Below are positions 40,851 through 49,518 of a DNA stretch of 64,000 nt, piece by piece. The DNA lies in the NCBI RefSeq assembly GCF_000153045.1, contig NZ_CH724159.1, positions 895,823 through 959,822 on the forward strand, given 5' to 3'. How positions within the stretch are numbered: position 1 is the stretch's first letter; each line of letters opens with the position of its first letter. A program made the position numbers and the translations under genes. Below the pieces are notes generated by a model that saw only the letters and a program-made list of their open reading frames with translations, was not told the origin of the DNA and ran no database searches. Source of the stretch: Synechococcus sp. WH 5701 (lineage in GTDB: Bacteria; Cyanobacteriota; Cyanobacteriia; PCC-6307; Cyanobiaceae).

Positions 40851-41143
40851 AATGCCTGCCTGGTCCCGGGTGGGAGTGTCGCTTGGCCTTGTATTCCAGC
40901 AGCCAGCCCCCACAGGCGCCTCAGGGCTGTCAGGCTGGGGTGACGAATCCGTTGTCTGAGAGACCGTCTTCCATGGGTCTTGCCCACTGCCCGCTCTGCG
41001 TTGGCCTGGCCATTGTCAGCCTGGTCCGGGGCGGCGCCATGGGGGTGCTGCTCTGGCGACTCTGCACCCGCGAAAGCCCACCACGACTGCTCCTCAACGC
41101 TGCCTAAGGTCGTGCTCAACAGCCGACTCTGAGCACTGGCGTC
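40851..41143. other. 293-base gap between divergent FAD-protein and MBL-protein genes
   Basis: The gap must contain promoters for both divergent genes. A 44-codon hydrophobic plus-strand frame (40973-41107) is present but unsupported. I see no tRNA or clear operator. Confidence 0.5.
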
Positions 41144-41884
41144 ATGGCATTGCAGGTCACCTATTTCGGCGCCAACGGCTGGTTGCTTGATTTCGATGGC
41201 TACCGCGTCCTGCTTGATCCCTGGCTGACGGGTCCCCTGGAGTTTCCTCCCGGACCCTGGTTTTTCCGGGCCGAGCTCCAACAGCCCTGGCCGGTGCCCG
41301 AAGGGCTGGATCTGCTCCTGCTCACCCAGGGGCTTCCTGACCACTGCCATCCAGCGACCCTGGCGCTGCTGGATCCCAGCCTGGCGGTGGTGGGCTCGGC
41401 AGCTGCTGCCACCAAGGTCCGCCAACTGGGCTTTCAGGCGGTGAACAGCCTCTCTCCAGGCGAACGGTTGCATCACGGAGAACTGACGATCACGGCCAGC
41501 GCGGGCGCTCCTGTGCCCCAGGTGGAGAACGGTTACCTGCTGCAGCATCCCGCGGGCAGTCTCTACGTGGAACCCCACGGTTTCCTCTCGGCTGACCTCC
41601 CGTCCCAGCCGGTTGATGCGGTGATCACTCCGGTGCTTGATCTGGGCCTGCCCCTGGTTGGGGCCTTCGTCAGGGGGATGCAGGTGCTGCCCGAGCTGCT
41701 GGAACGCTTTCAGCCCAGGGTCGTGCTGGCCAGCACCAGCGGTGGCGAGGTGCGCTACGAGGGAGCCCTGACCCGCATCCTCTGGCAGAAGGGGAGCCTG
41801 GATGAGGCGGCCAGGGTGGTGACGGGCGGCTCTCGCCTGATTGATCCGGTGCCGGGGGTGAGCTACGACCTGATGGCGGCCTGA
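41144..41884 (+). CDS. Metallo-beta-lactamase-fold protein with degenerate metal motif
   Basis: The 246-residue protein has the MBL fold start VTYFGANGWLLDFDGYRVLLDPWLTG. However, the usual HxHxDH appears as LTQGLPDHCHP, with the first two His replaced by Gln and Leu while DH is kept. Further family positions such as GSAAAATKV and FLSADLPSQPVDAVITPVLDLG are present. It may therefore bind one metal or none. The family occurs across cyanobacteria as 'MBL fold metallo-hydrolase', with function unknown. Confidence 0.85.
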   Translation: MALQVTYFGANGWLLDFDGYRVLLDPWLTGPLEFPPGPWFFRAELQQPWPVPEGLDLLLLTQGLPDHCHPATLALLDPSLAVVGSAAAATKVRQLGFQAVNSLSPGERLHHGELTITASAGAPVPQVENGYLLQHPAGSLYVEPHGFLSADLPSQPVDAVITPVLDLGLPLVGAFVRGMQVLPELLERFQPRVVLASTSGGEVRYEGALTRILWQKGSLDEAARVVTGGSRLIDPVPGVSYDLMAA

Positions 41885-41921
41885 GGCGTTGTGGCTCCAG
41901 TTGGCTGGCTCCGAGGGCCGC

Positions 41922-42761
41922 TCATGGACTCTCCAGCAGGTCGTGCTCCACCATGAAGATGTTGCCATAGAGATTGGCAAGAATATCCTTGCCGGCCTGG
42001 GTCAGCTCCAGGTAGGGAATGGCATTTTTGATATAGGGGAAAACCTGGCCCCAGTAGAAGGTGGGATAGGCTTTGAGCAGCTGGCCGGGGTTTTCACAAC
42101 CCAGGGCCTTGTTCACTCCCGTTTCCTCGAACTCCCAGAACAGGGCCGGAATCTTGTTGAGGTAGCGGGGATCGCTCAGCTGGCCGATCAGATCGGAGGC
42201 CCTCACCAAGCCTGGCATGTGGGTGGTGCACTGGTGATCGGTTGAAGCGGGCACCGGGAAGCGGGTGAGTTCGATGTTGCGTTTGATCGTGTCGGCATCG
42301 ATCAGCCCATGACCCCCGAAGCGCTCTTCGATGAACAGCTTGCCGCGATCAATATGGTGTGGCGTCAGGGCGGCACAGGTCGCGCCTTCCTTGAGCCTCA
42401 CTGATTCACCGTTGACACCAGTGGCATAGTGGCCATCTTTGTCGTCACGGCAGACTCCCTTGATGTAGCCGATGTCGTGGCAGAGGTGTGAAATCGTGAA
42501 ATGCAGCCAGTCATCCGGAGTGATACCGCCCTCGCGCAGGTGCTTGCCGTAGAGAATGTTCTGGCCCACCAAGGTGACCAGGATCGTGTGCTCGACATCG
42601 TGGTAGAGGGCATCACCTGTGGCGATGTTCTCCAGGGCCATTGAAGCCGCCCAGGAGATGATCTCCTCGTAGTCACGCTTCAGCGTGCCGTAGGAGGATC
42701 GGTAGGTGGCGATCAGACGTTGCTGCACGTCGGCGATCATCAACCGTGTGGCGTTGAACAT
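41922..42761 (-). CDS. HD-domain metal-dependent phosphohydrolase (Npun_R2479-type)
   Basis: The 279-residue protein has an HD domain: YHDVEHTILVTLVGQNIL (His, then DxEH), HFTISHLCHDIGYIKG (HD pair), HIDRGKLFIEERFG and a further His/Asp in MPGLVRASDLIGQL. HD proteins hydrolyse phosphate esters such as nucleotides or second messengers. This group is a cyanobacterial family with no assigned substrate. The long frame upstream of 42761 is antisense to the gene for glutathione reductase and is rejected. Confidence 0.86.
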   Translation of the reverse strand: MFNATRLMIADVQQRLIATYRSSYGTLKRDYEEIISWAASMALENIATGDALYHDVEHTILVTLVGQNILYGKHLREGGITPDDWLHFTISHLCHDIGYIKGVCRDDKDGHYATGVNGESVRLKEGATCAALTPHHIDRGKLFIEERFGGHGLIDADTIKRNIELTRFPVPASTDHQCTTHMPGLVRASDLIGQLSDPRYLNKIPALFWEFEETGVNKALGCENPGQLLKAYPTFYWGQVFPYIKNAIPYLELTQAGKDILANLYGNIFMVEHDLLESP

Positions 42762-42881
42762 CGCGAATGGTGACGGACGTCCCGCCTGTATCTTCGCCCC
42801 AAGTTTGCCACCATCTGAGCGGCTGGGAGGACTGCGTGGCGACCGATCGATCATCCTGTCAGCAGTGCACCAGCTCTGACC

Positions 42882-44309
42882 GTGACCACCATCGCTGATC
42901 CAGCAACCAGCCCTGAAGCCATTTCTGTCGCTGATCACGACCGCTTCGACCTGGTGGTGATCGGGGCCGGATCCGGGGGCCTGGCTGCCGCCAAGCGCGC
43001 CGCCAGCCATGGGGCCAGGGTCGCCGTGATCGAGGGGCACCGGGTCGGGGGCACCTGTGTGATCCGGGGTTGCGTACCCAAAAAACTGCTGGTTTATGGA
43101 TCGGCCTACCGGCATCTGCTGGCCGATGCGGCCAGCTACGGCTGGAGCGTGGGGCAGACCCACTGCGATACCTCCCAGCTGCTGGCGGCGGTGCGCGCCG
43201 AGGTGGATCGCCTCAATGGGCTGCACATCGGTTTCCTCGAGAGCGCCGGGGTGGAGCTGGTGAAGGGCTGGGGCCGTTTTCTCGATGCTCATCACATTGA
43301 AGTGGGTGTTGCCGAGGGCAAGGGCAGCTCAGATCGCAGCCGGCGCCTTCTGCGCGGCGAGCGCGTGCTGATCGCCGTGGGCGGTCGCCCGCACCGCCCC
43401 TCGTTTCCAGGGGCGGAGCTGGGCTGGGTGAGTGATGACATGTTTCTGCTCGAGCGTCTGCCCCAGCGGGTGCTGATCGTGGGGGGCGGCTTCATTGCCT
43501 GCGAATTCGCCTGCATCCTGCGCGGTCTGGGCGTGGAGGTGGATCAGTTCGTGCGCGGGGATCACCTGCTGCGGGGCTTCGACCGGGAACTGAGTGCGGC
43601 GGTGCATGAGGGCATGGAAGCCGATGGCATCACCATCCACATGGCCCAGACCCTGAGCGCCATCGCCGGAGAGCCCGGCGAGCTGATCGCCACCACCTGC
43701 CAGGGCCGCCAGGAGCGCTGTGGCGGCGTGCTTCTGGCCACGGGGCGCCAGCCCTACCTGGCCGGTCTCGATCTGGCAGCGGCAGGCGTGGGTGTGGATG
43801 GCGGCAGCATCACGGTGGATGCCGATCAACGCACCAACGTGCCCCACATTTTCGCGGTGGGGGATGTCACCGACCGCATCAACCTCACCCCGGTGGCGGT
43901 GGATGAAGGCCGTGCTTTCGCCGACAGCGTCTACGGCGGACAAGCCCGCCAGGTGAACCACGACCTGGTGGCCAGTGCCGTGTTCAGCCAACCAGAGCTG
44001 GCCTCGGTGGGACTGAGCGAGGAGCAGGCCCTGGCCCGCTTCGGTCCCGATGGGGTACGCCTCTACCGGGCCCGCTTTCGCTCCATGGCCCAGGCCCTGC
44101 CCAAGCGAGGCCCCCGCTGCCTGCTGAAGCTGGTGGTGGAGGTGGCCTCAGGCCGGGTGCTGGGCTGCCACATGGTGGGCGAACACGCCGCCGAGATCAT
44201 TCAGATGGCGGCGATCGCGATCGGCATGGGGGCCACCAAGGCCGACTTCGATCGCACCATGGCCCTCCATCCCACCGTGGCGGAGGAGTTCGTGACGATG
44301 CCCCAGTGA
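42882..44309 (+). CDS. gor: Glutathione-disulfide reductase
   Basis: The 475-residue flavoenzyme of the pyridine-nucleotide disulfide family has the FAD motif VIGAGSGGLAAAKRAA, redox-active disulfide GGTCVIRGCVPKK, NAD(P) motif VGGGFIACEFACILRGLG and the C-terminal catalytic MALHPTVAEEFV with His-Glu. It regenerates glutathione with NADPH for oxidative-stress defence. The start is a GTG 120 bases from the divergent HD gene. A hairpin at 44350-44373 may terminate it. Confidence 0.94.
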   Translation: MTTIADPATSPEAISVADHDRFDLVVIGAGSGGLAAAKRAASHGARVAVIEGHRVGGTCVIRGCVPKKLLVYGSAYRHLLADAASYGWSVGQTHCDTSQLLAAVRAEVDRLNGLHIGFLESAGVELVKGWGRFLDAHHIEVGVAEGKGSSDRSRRLLRGERVLIAVGGRPHRPSFPGAELGWVSDDMFLLERLPQRVLIVGGGFIACEFACILRGLGVEVDQFVRGDHLLRGFDRELSAAVHEGMEADGITIHMAQTLSAIAGEPGELIATTCQGRQERCGGVLLATGRQPYLAGLDLAAAGVGVDGGSITVDADQRTNVPHIFAVGDVTDRINLTPVAVDEGRAFADSVYGGQARQVNHDLVASAVFSQPELASVGLSEEQALARFGPDGVRLYRARFRSMAQALPKRGPRCLLKLVVEVASGRVLGCHMVGEHAAEIIQMAAIAIGMGATKADFDRTMALHPTVAEEFVTMPQ

Positions 44310-44349
44310 ATGAGCCGAGGTGGCCACGACCAGATGGGCAAGGGCTAGA

Positions 44350-44373
44350 CGCTGTCAGCGGATGGAGACAGCG
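44350..44373 (+). terminator. hairpin downstream of gor
   Basis: CGCTGTC and GACAGCG form a perfect seven-base stem with a ten-base loop, 40 bases after the gor stop. Only GCAAAATT follows rather than a T-run, so termination is a weak inference. Confidence 0.35.
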
Positions 44374-44425
44374 GCAAAATTGACTACGTTCTGGGAGCTG
44401 TCCAGATCACGCACACTCCGTTGTG

Positions 44426-45259
44426 ATGCCCGCTCTCGTTCTGCTCATCGACCATGAACGGATCGGCCGTGATCGCCTGGCCACACAGCTGCTGGAGGCA
44501 GGCTTCCTGGTTGCGGAAGCCGAGGATGGTCACCGGGGCCAGGCCATGGCCCTACAGGTCAGTCCCCAGCTGATCGTGATGGATCTGTTGCTGCCGGGGA
44601 TCGATGGCCTCACCGTTCTGCAGCGATTGCGGCGCGATCAGCGAACCAGCCGGACACCCATCCTGGTGCTGACGGGCCTGAGCAGCCTCGATGACAAGGT
44701 GCGGGGCTTTACGTCCGGCGCCGACGACTACCTGACCAAGCCTTACGCCCCTGAGGAATTGCTGGCCCGGGTCAAAACTCTGCTGCGCGGGCGTGCCACC
44801 ACACCCCAGCTGGTGCGTGCTGCGGAAGTGCTCAGTTATGGCCCCCTCACGCTGGTACCGGAACGCTATGAAGCTCTCTGGCATGAGCTGCCGGTGCGCC
44901 TCACCCGCACGGAATTCGAACTTCTCCATTGCCTGCTGCAACGCCACGGCCAGGTGGTGCCCTGGGCGGTGCTCCTGCGTGAGATCTGGGGCTACGGGCC
45001 CGACAACAACGTGGAATGCATCCGCACCCATATCCGTCATCTGCGCGGGAAGCTGGAAATCGACCGCCACAGGCCGACCTTCATCAAAACGATCTACGGC
45101 ACTGGCTACTGCCTGGATCTACCCCTGGATCCAGCCACCGGGCTTGCTGTCAGCAAAGGACGTCTTGGACTTGTGGGGGAGGCCCTCAATCCGGCAGGTT
45201 CCCTCAGCGCGGCACCCCCCCTGGGCTGGGACCGGAAAACCCGCCGTAAGGAGGCCTGA
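44426..45259 (+). CDS. OmpR-family response regulator
   Basis: The 277-residue regulator has a receiver domain (residues 1-120) with phospho-acceptor Asp53 in IVMDLLLPGIDG, the Thr/Lys switch residues in LVLTGLSS and TKPYAPEEL, and an OmpR-type winged helix at about 140-235 (LTRTEFELLHCLLQRHGQVV, RTHIRHLRGKLE, TIYGTGYCL). The acidic pocket reads LIDHE instead of the common VDDE, so one acid is replaced by His. A 40-residue tail follows the DNA-binding domain. No histidine kinase is adjacent. A GTG one codon upstream is an equal start. Confidence 0.9.
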   Translation: MPALVLLIDHERIGRDRLATQLLEAGFLVAEAEDGHRGQAMALQVSPQLIVMDLLLPGIDGLTVLQRLRRDQRTSRTPILVLTGLSSLDDKVRGFTSGADDYLTKPYAPEELLARVKTLLRGRATTPQLVRAAEVLSYGPLTLVPERYEALWHELPVRLTRTEFELLHCLLQRHGQVVPWAVLLREIWGYGPDNNVECIRTHIRHLRGKLEIDRHRPTFIKTIYGTGYCLDLPLDPATGLAVSKGRLGLVGEALNPAGSLSAAPPLGWDRKTRRKEA

Positions 45260-45345
45260 GTCACGCAGAAGGCCTGAGTAACATTAATCACACGATCTGG
45301 TCACCCCTGCACACAGGGACATGGCCGGTGACGCTTGGATGGTCT

Positions 45346-45374
45346 CAGGATTTTTCTCTCCCCCCGTAATCCTG
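45346..45374 (+). terminator. inverted repeat downstream of the response regulator
   Basis: CAGGATT and AATCCTG flank a 15-base pyrimidine-rich loop. It lies between the response-regulator stop and the tiny Cys-rich gene, and may be a terminator or part of the latter's leader. Confidence 0.3.
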
Positions 45375-45436
45375 TGAACGAGAGTTGCCCCTGGATCGAT
45401 CCCTGCCTCGTGCGGGTGGCCTGCCCGGTGATGACC

Positions 45437-45520
45437 ATGGCCAAGTCGAAAGGAAAGGGCTGTAAAGCCAAGAAGTGCTCCAACTGGAAAGGGGGCCGCT
45501 GCCGCTGCGGCCGCGACTGA
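45437..45520 (+). CDS. Tiny Lys/Cys-rich protein of unknown function
   Basis: A 27-residue product has four Cys (CKAKKC, then CRC) and ten Lys/Arg, with one Trp: CSNWKGGRCRCGRD at the C-terminus. The spacing C-x4-C-x7-C-x-C could bind a metal or form disulfides. An ATG two codons upstream, and in-frame codons back to 45335, are alternatives. There is no clear strong ribosome-binding site. It sits between the response regulator and ferritin. The composition is unlike shadow frames here, which are Arg/Pro/Ala-rich, and that favours a real gene. Confidence 0.5.
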   Translation: MAKSKGKGCKAKKCSNWKGGRCRCGRD

Positions 45521-45573
45521 TCCTTCTCCGTCGTGTCCCTTGCTGATCGGCTGGGGACGTTTCTGCTAGGGCC

Positions 45574-46152
45574 TCAGGCGGCTGCGGGAGTCGCAGCGGC
45601 ATTCAGGGATTGATCCAGGATCAAAAGAGCGCCGAAGTCGGTGCCGCAGTGCCGCACCTGAGCCAGCAAATGGGCCACTTCACTCTCGGCATCCACCTGG
45701 CTCTTGATCAACGGGTCAAGAAAGATGGAACTGCGGTAGTCGCCGCAGCGCTCCGCCAGGCTGTAAAGCTGTTGCAACGACGTGGTGACTTCAGCCTCCA
45801 TCTCGAAGACAGACACCAGCACGTCTTCGACATTCGTCCACGTCTGCCTCGGCTGGGAAAGGGCGGAGAGCTCCACCGGCTGAGACCGTGCCACCAGGTA
45901 ATCGACGAAGAGGCCGGCATGGGCCCGCTCGCCATCGGATTCAGCCCTGGCAAAGGCGGCAAACCCATTCAGTTCCCGCTGGGTGAACCACACGGCGAGT
46001 GAGAAATAGGTGTAGCTGGCCATCAACTCCATCTGCAGATGGTTGCAGAGACCTTGGTGTAACTCAGCTTCCATCTCCTGGGCCACTGGCCGCCGAGGCA
46101 GAAGCGGTACAGCATTCAGGCTGGTGGCGCTGGCCGGATTGCTGATCACCAT
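45574..46152 (-). CDS. Ferritin
   Basis: The 192-residue ferritin folds as a four-helix bundle. Ferroxidase-type residues are seen in MELMASYTYFSLAVWF (Glu, Tyr), AESDGERAHAGLF (ExxxExxH-like), VFEMEAEVTTSLQQLY and PLIKSQVDAESEVAHLL. This is the eukaryote-like/bacterial ferritin type found in marine Synechococcus. The first 26 residues are extra, and an internal Met at residue 27 could be the start. It stores iron in the cytoplasm; it is distinct from the bacterioferritin-like protein in the carboxysome block. Confidence 0.87.
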   Translation of the reverse strand: MVISNPASATSLNAVPLLPRRPVAQEMEAELHQGLCNHLQMELMASYTYFSLAVWFTQRELNGFAAFARAESDGERAHAGLFVDYLVARSQPVELSALSQPRQTWTNVEDVLVSVFEMEAEVTTSLQQLYSLAERCGDYRSSIFLDPLIKSQVDAESEVAHLLAQVRHCGTDFGALLILDQSLNAAATPAAA

Positions 46153-46292
46153 GGGTCGAATCTCTTTGGCCTCAGCCTACAAAGGCACAAGAGTTTTCCG
46201 CCAAGGGCGCCAGCGGCCGCTCACCCGCCTCCAGCGCCGGCATCCAGACCCCGTAGGCTCAAGGGCATCAGGCCGTGATCCTGTTCGATCGC

Positions 46293-46595
46293 ATGTCTGA
46301 GGACTGCCGCGCCCCTGTCAGCATGCCAACGGATCTTGCCTCCCTGACCCGCCAGTGCTGGTGCTTTGGGGTGCGTAGCCGCCAGGCCCTCCAGGCTCTG
46401 AGGAGTTGCTCCAACCCGCAGCTGCGGACCCGGCTGGAGCACGATCTGCTGCGTCTTCGGCTGCAGGCCAGCGCCATCGGCCGCCACGCCGAGTCGATGG
46501 CGAAGTCGCTGGATCCGCACCATTGGGAGGTTGCGCTGCTGCGTGAAGTGATGCGACGCAATCAGCGACATTTCGGTGTTTCCACGATCAGCTGA
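46293..46595 (+). CDS. Small conserved helical protein of unknown function
   Basis: The roughly 100-residue protein is basic and helical: LRTRLEHDLLRLRLQASAIG and HHWEVALLREVMRRNQRHF. It has an N-terminal Cys pair in LTRQCWCFG. No family is recognised. The GTG at 46275 and ATG at 46323 are alternatives to the ATG used. Its 3' end is followed by a 132-base gap before the sulfide:quinone reductase gene in the same direction. It is divergent from ferritin. Confidence 0.6.
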   Translation: MSEDCRAPVSMPTDLASLTRQCWCFGVRSRQALQALRSCSNPQLRTRLEHDLLRLRLQASAIGRHAESMAKSLDPHHWEVALLREVMRRNQRHFGVSTIS

Positions 46596-46727
46596 TCCCT
46601 CTTTTTCGTCCCACTCCGTTCTCATCACGATCAGCAGAGGTGGTGTTCAGAGACCGTGGGAGGACGCCCACAGCCGTTGTCGAGGGACCCCGGCGGGCCC
46701 TAGACAGGAGAGGTGAGATCAGATGTC

Positions 46728-48029
46728 ATGAGCCCATCCAGCCCGTCGCAGCACCACCAGATCCTGATCGTCGGCGGCGGAGCGGCTGGAATCACGGTGG
46801 CCAGCCAGTTGCTTCTGGCCAGGAGAGGCCTCGATGTGGCCATTCTTGAGCCCAGCAAGGATCACTACTACCAACCCGGCTGGACCCTGGTAGGCGGTGG
46901 GGTGATGACCCAGGAACAGACCCGGCGCGATGAGGCCGATCTGATTCCCGCTGGTTGCAGCTGGATCCGCGCCGCCGCCGCCAGCTTCGAGCCGGAGGCC
47001 AACCGGGTGATCACCACCGCCGGTGACGCCATCAGCTACGACGCCCTGGTGGTGGCCACCGGCCTGCAACTGCGCTGGGAACGGATCAAGGGGTTGGAAG
47101 GGGCACTCGGTCGCCAGGGGGTCACCAGCAACTACTCCCGGGAGCATCTTCCCTACACCTGGGAGACCATCAGCAACTTCCCAGGCGGCACCGCGATCTT
47201 CACCTTCCCGGACACCCCGATCAAGTGCGCCGGGGCTCCCCAGAAGATCATGTACATGGCCGACGACGTCTTCAAAGCCACCAGCGGGGTGGGGGTGAAC
47301 ACCAAGGTGGTGTTCGCCACCGCCGGGCCCGGCCTCTTCGGTGTCCCCGTCTATGCCCGGGTGCTCAAGAAGGTTGTAGAGGAACGGGGGATCCAGGTGC
47401 TGCTGCGCCACAACCTCAAGGAGATCAGAGCTGATGAGCAGCTGGCGGTCTTCGAGGTCAGCGACGCGGAGGGGCATCTCTCCAGCAAGGAGATCCCGTT
47501 CTCGATGATCCATGCGGTGCCGCCGATGTCGGCCCCCGATGTCATTGCCCAGAGCCCCCTGGCCACCAGCGCTCCCGGTGGCTGGGTGGAGGTCGACAAG
47601 TTCAGCACCCAGCACGTCCGCTACCCCAACGTCTTCTCGCTAGGGGATGCGTCGTCGCTGCCCACCTCCAAGACCGCCGGTGCGGTGCGGGGCGAGGCTC
47701 CGGTTCTGGTGGCCAATCTGTTGGCCCAGCTCGACGGCAAGCCCCTGCAGGCCCGCTACGACGGCTACAGCGTCTGCCCGCTGATCACCGGCTACAACAA
47801 GGTGGTGATGGCCGAGTTCGACTACGACCTTCAGCCCGTCAGCTCTTTCCAGATCGACCCCACCCGCGAGCGCTGGAGCATGTGGCTGATGAAGACCAAG
47901 GGCCTGCCCTGGATCTACTGGAACCGGATGCTCAAGGGTCAACCCCACGAGAGCCGCTACCTCAAGCCCCTCAAGCCCCTGGTTCAGGCTCTCGGGCTGG
48001 CCTACAAGGGCGAACCGGCCGCCCGCTGA
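46728..48029 (+). CDS. Sulfide:quinone oxidoreductase (type II-like) flavoprotein
   Basis: The 433-residue flavoprotein has the FAD motif ILIVGGGAAGITVASQ, the substrate-site Cys167 in PIKCAGAPQKIMYM, and a second Cys in the family segment YSVCPLITGYNKVVMAEFDYD. VFSLGDASSLPTSKTA is the second FAD contact. These features fit sulfide:quinone oxidoreductase of the SqrB/mitochondrial type, which oxidises sulfide and passes electrons to quinone. I use the ATG at 46728; a GTG at 46713 is the alternative. Its last 59 bases overlap the convergent acyltransferase gene. Confidence 0.88.
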   Translation: MSPSSPSQHHQILIVGGGAAGITVASQLLLARRGLDVAILEPSKDHYYQPGWTLVGGGVMTQEQTRRDEADLIPAGCSWIRAAAASFEPEANRVITTAGDAISYDALVVATGLQLRWERIKGLEGALGRQGVTSNYSREHLPYTWETISNFPGGTAIFTFPDTPIKCAGAPQKIMYMADDVFKATSGVGVNTKVVFATAGPGLFGVPVYARVLKKVVEERGIQVLLRHNLKEIRADEQLAVFEVSDAEGHLSSKEIPFSMIHAVPPMSAPDVIAQSPLATSAPGGWVEVDKFSTQHVRYPNVFSLGDASSLPTSKTAGAVRGEAPVLVANLLAQLDGKPLQARYDGYSVCPLITGYNKVVMAEFDYDLQPVSSFQIDPTRERWSMWLMKTKGLPWIYWNRMLKGQPHESRYLKPLKPLVQALGLAYKGEPAAR

Positions 48030-48864
48030 TGCCGCTCCTGCTGGTGCCCGCCAGCTCGTCGAGCTGCTCCTGCATCTCTGCCACCACCCGCGTGTAGCAG
48101 GACTGCACATAGGACCGATCGCGGCTGGCGGCATGGCCGCTGCGCTCGAACTGGATCGGCCGGCAGACGCGGGTGTGAATCTTCGCCGGCAGGGGCAGGT
48201 TGGGCAGGGGACCCACGGCCAGGCCCCAGGGCAGGCCGAGGTAGAGGGGAAACACCTCGGGGTCGATGCCGAACAGCCAGGGGAGGCCGCGCTCATGCCA
48301 GCGCTGCATCGGTTCGTAGCAGTCTTCGAGAACGATCAGGGTGTCGTGGCTGCCCCAGGAGATCAGCGGCACGATCGGCACGTTGTGCCGGAGCGCCAGC
48401 CGGATGAAGCCCGTGCGCCCCCTGAACTGGATGCTCTGACGCAGACGATGCGGCCGGAAGGCGTCTTGGCCGCCGCCGGGGAACACCAGCAGGCTGTCGC
48501 CCCGCTCGAGCACGGCCATGGCCCCCCGCGGGTAGTAGGGGATTGCCCCGGTTTGGGCCGCCAGTTGCGCCGCCCGGGGGAACACCTGCCAAACCTTGGG
48601 ATGGGCCAGGCCGTAGACCCGCCGCTCGAAACCGATGCGCCGGAACCAGTCGAGCATCAGCATCGGCAGGTCGGGGCTGGCTAGACCGCCGTTATGGGAT
48701 CCCACCAGCAGCATTTGGCCTTCGCCTGGAATCTGCTCCCAGCCGCTGGTGCTTACCTGAAAGTAGTGGCGGTAGAGCCACTCCCAGAGTGGCATCAGTC
48801 GCTGGATCACCCGTGGATCGCGCTCGGTGCCGGGGTCAGGGCCCGCGCTTGGACCTTCAGGCAT
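47971..48864 (-). CDS. Lysophospholipid/diacylglycerol acyltransferase-like protein
   Basis: The 297-residue protein is of the LPLAT superfamily. After IPGEGQMLLVGSHNGGLASPD (catalytic His and Asp, but with the spacing HX7D instead of HX4D) come YPRGAMAVLERGDSLLVFPGG, a FPGG motif typical of the PlsC/DGAT group, and IVPLISWGSHDT. It may acylate glycerolipids or diacylglycerol. The ATG at 48864 is preferred, since 20 upstream codons look unconserved. The C-terminal tail (GISGRPVRPCRPAREPEPGA) is encoded opposite the end of the sulfide:quinone reductase gene. Confidence 0.82.
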   Translation of the reverse strand: MPEGPSAGPDPGTERDPRVIQRLMPLWEWLYRHYFQVSTSGWEQIPGEGQMLLVGSHNGGLASPDLPMLMLDWFRRIGFERRVYGLAHPKVWQVFPRAAQLAAQTGAIPYYPRGAMAVLERGDSLLVFPGGGQDAFRPHRLRQSIQFRGRTGFIRLALRHNVPIVPLISWGSHDTLIVLEDCYEPMQRWHERGLPWLFGIDPEVFPLYLGLPWGLAVGPLPNLPLPAKIHTRVCRPIQFERSGHAASRDRSYVQSCYTRVVAEMQEQLDELAGTSRSGISGRPVRPCRPAREPEPGA

Positions 48865-49023
48865 GGAAGTGGGGTCTGAGCGCCCCCAGACCCTAGGGGC
48901 TGCGGGCGGTCGTGCCAGGACCATCCATGGCGTGGCCGCGCGTTCCTGGTCAGACTGACCTCAGAGCTGGCCAGAATGCCCTCAGGCCTGAGGCTCCTTC
49001 ACCCTTCGGAGCCGTTGTTCGCC

Positions 49024-49518
49024 ATGACAGGGTCCATTGATCGAGCCCTACGCCTGCGGGCCCTGTGGATGGCCTGGTTGCTGTGCATGCTCTTTCACGT
49101 GGATCTGGGCCTGATGCCCCTGTTTCACGGTCTGTCGCCGGAGATCGAAAGCCACGTGGCCATGGAGAAGCTGCCCTTGCTCTTCGGTGGGATGATGATT
49201 TACTTCCTGCTGCCGGTAGCGGCCGTGGTCCTGCTGGCCTACAGCGCCAGTGACCCTGAGCGTCCACAGCGCTGGCAAGGATGGCGGCGGCTGCATTTCT
49301 GGCTGAGCGTGGTATACACGGTCACCAATCTCCCCCACCTGGTGGCCGACATCCTGGTGCCCGACTCCCGGGCGGATCAGGTGGCCTTGATGGTGGTCCT
49401 GGTGCTGATCGGGCTGCTGATCAACTGGGAGAGCTGGTTCTGGTGGCGCGATCACCGCTCGACCGGAGCCAGACCGGCCGCATCGAACACCCCCTCAAAC
49501 AGCACCGAGCTCAGATAG
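49024..49518 (+). CDS. Four-helix integral membrane protein of unknown function
   Basis: The 164-residue protein has four predicted TM helices: [60 protein letters not shown] and [20 protein letters not shown]. Conserved-looking His residues lie in FHVDLG, LFHGLS and NLPHLV. No family name can be given. The ATG at 49024 is chosen over upstream codons. Its last 67 bases overlap the 3' end of cysK on the opposite strand. Confidence 0.75.
   Translation: MTGSIDRALRLRALWMAWLLCMLFHVDLGLMPLFHGLSPEIESHVAMEKLPLLFGGMMIYFLLPVAAVVLLAYSASDPERPQRWQGWRRLHFWLSVVYTVTNLPHLVADILVPDSRADQVALMVVLVLIGLLINWESWFWWRDHRSTGARPAASNTPSNSTELR

Noticed and set aside
40973-41107. 44-codon hydrophobic frame in the gap before the MBL gene
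   Set aside because: No ribosome-binding site, no recognised family, and an equally long open frame on the other strand; kept only as a note.
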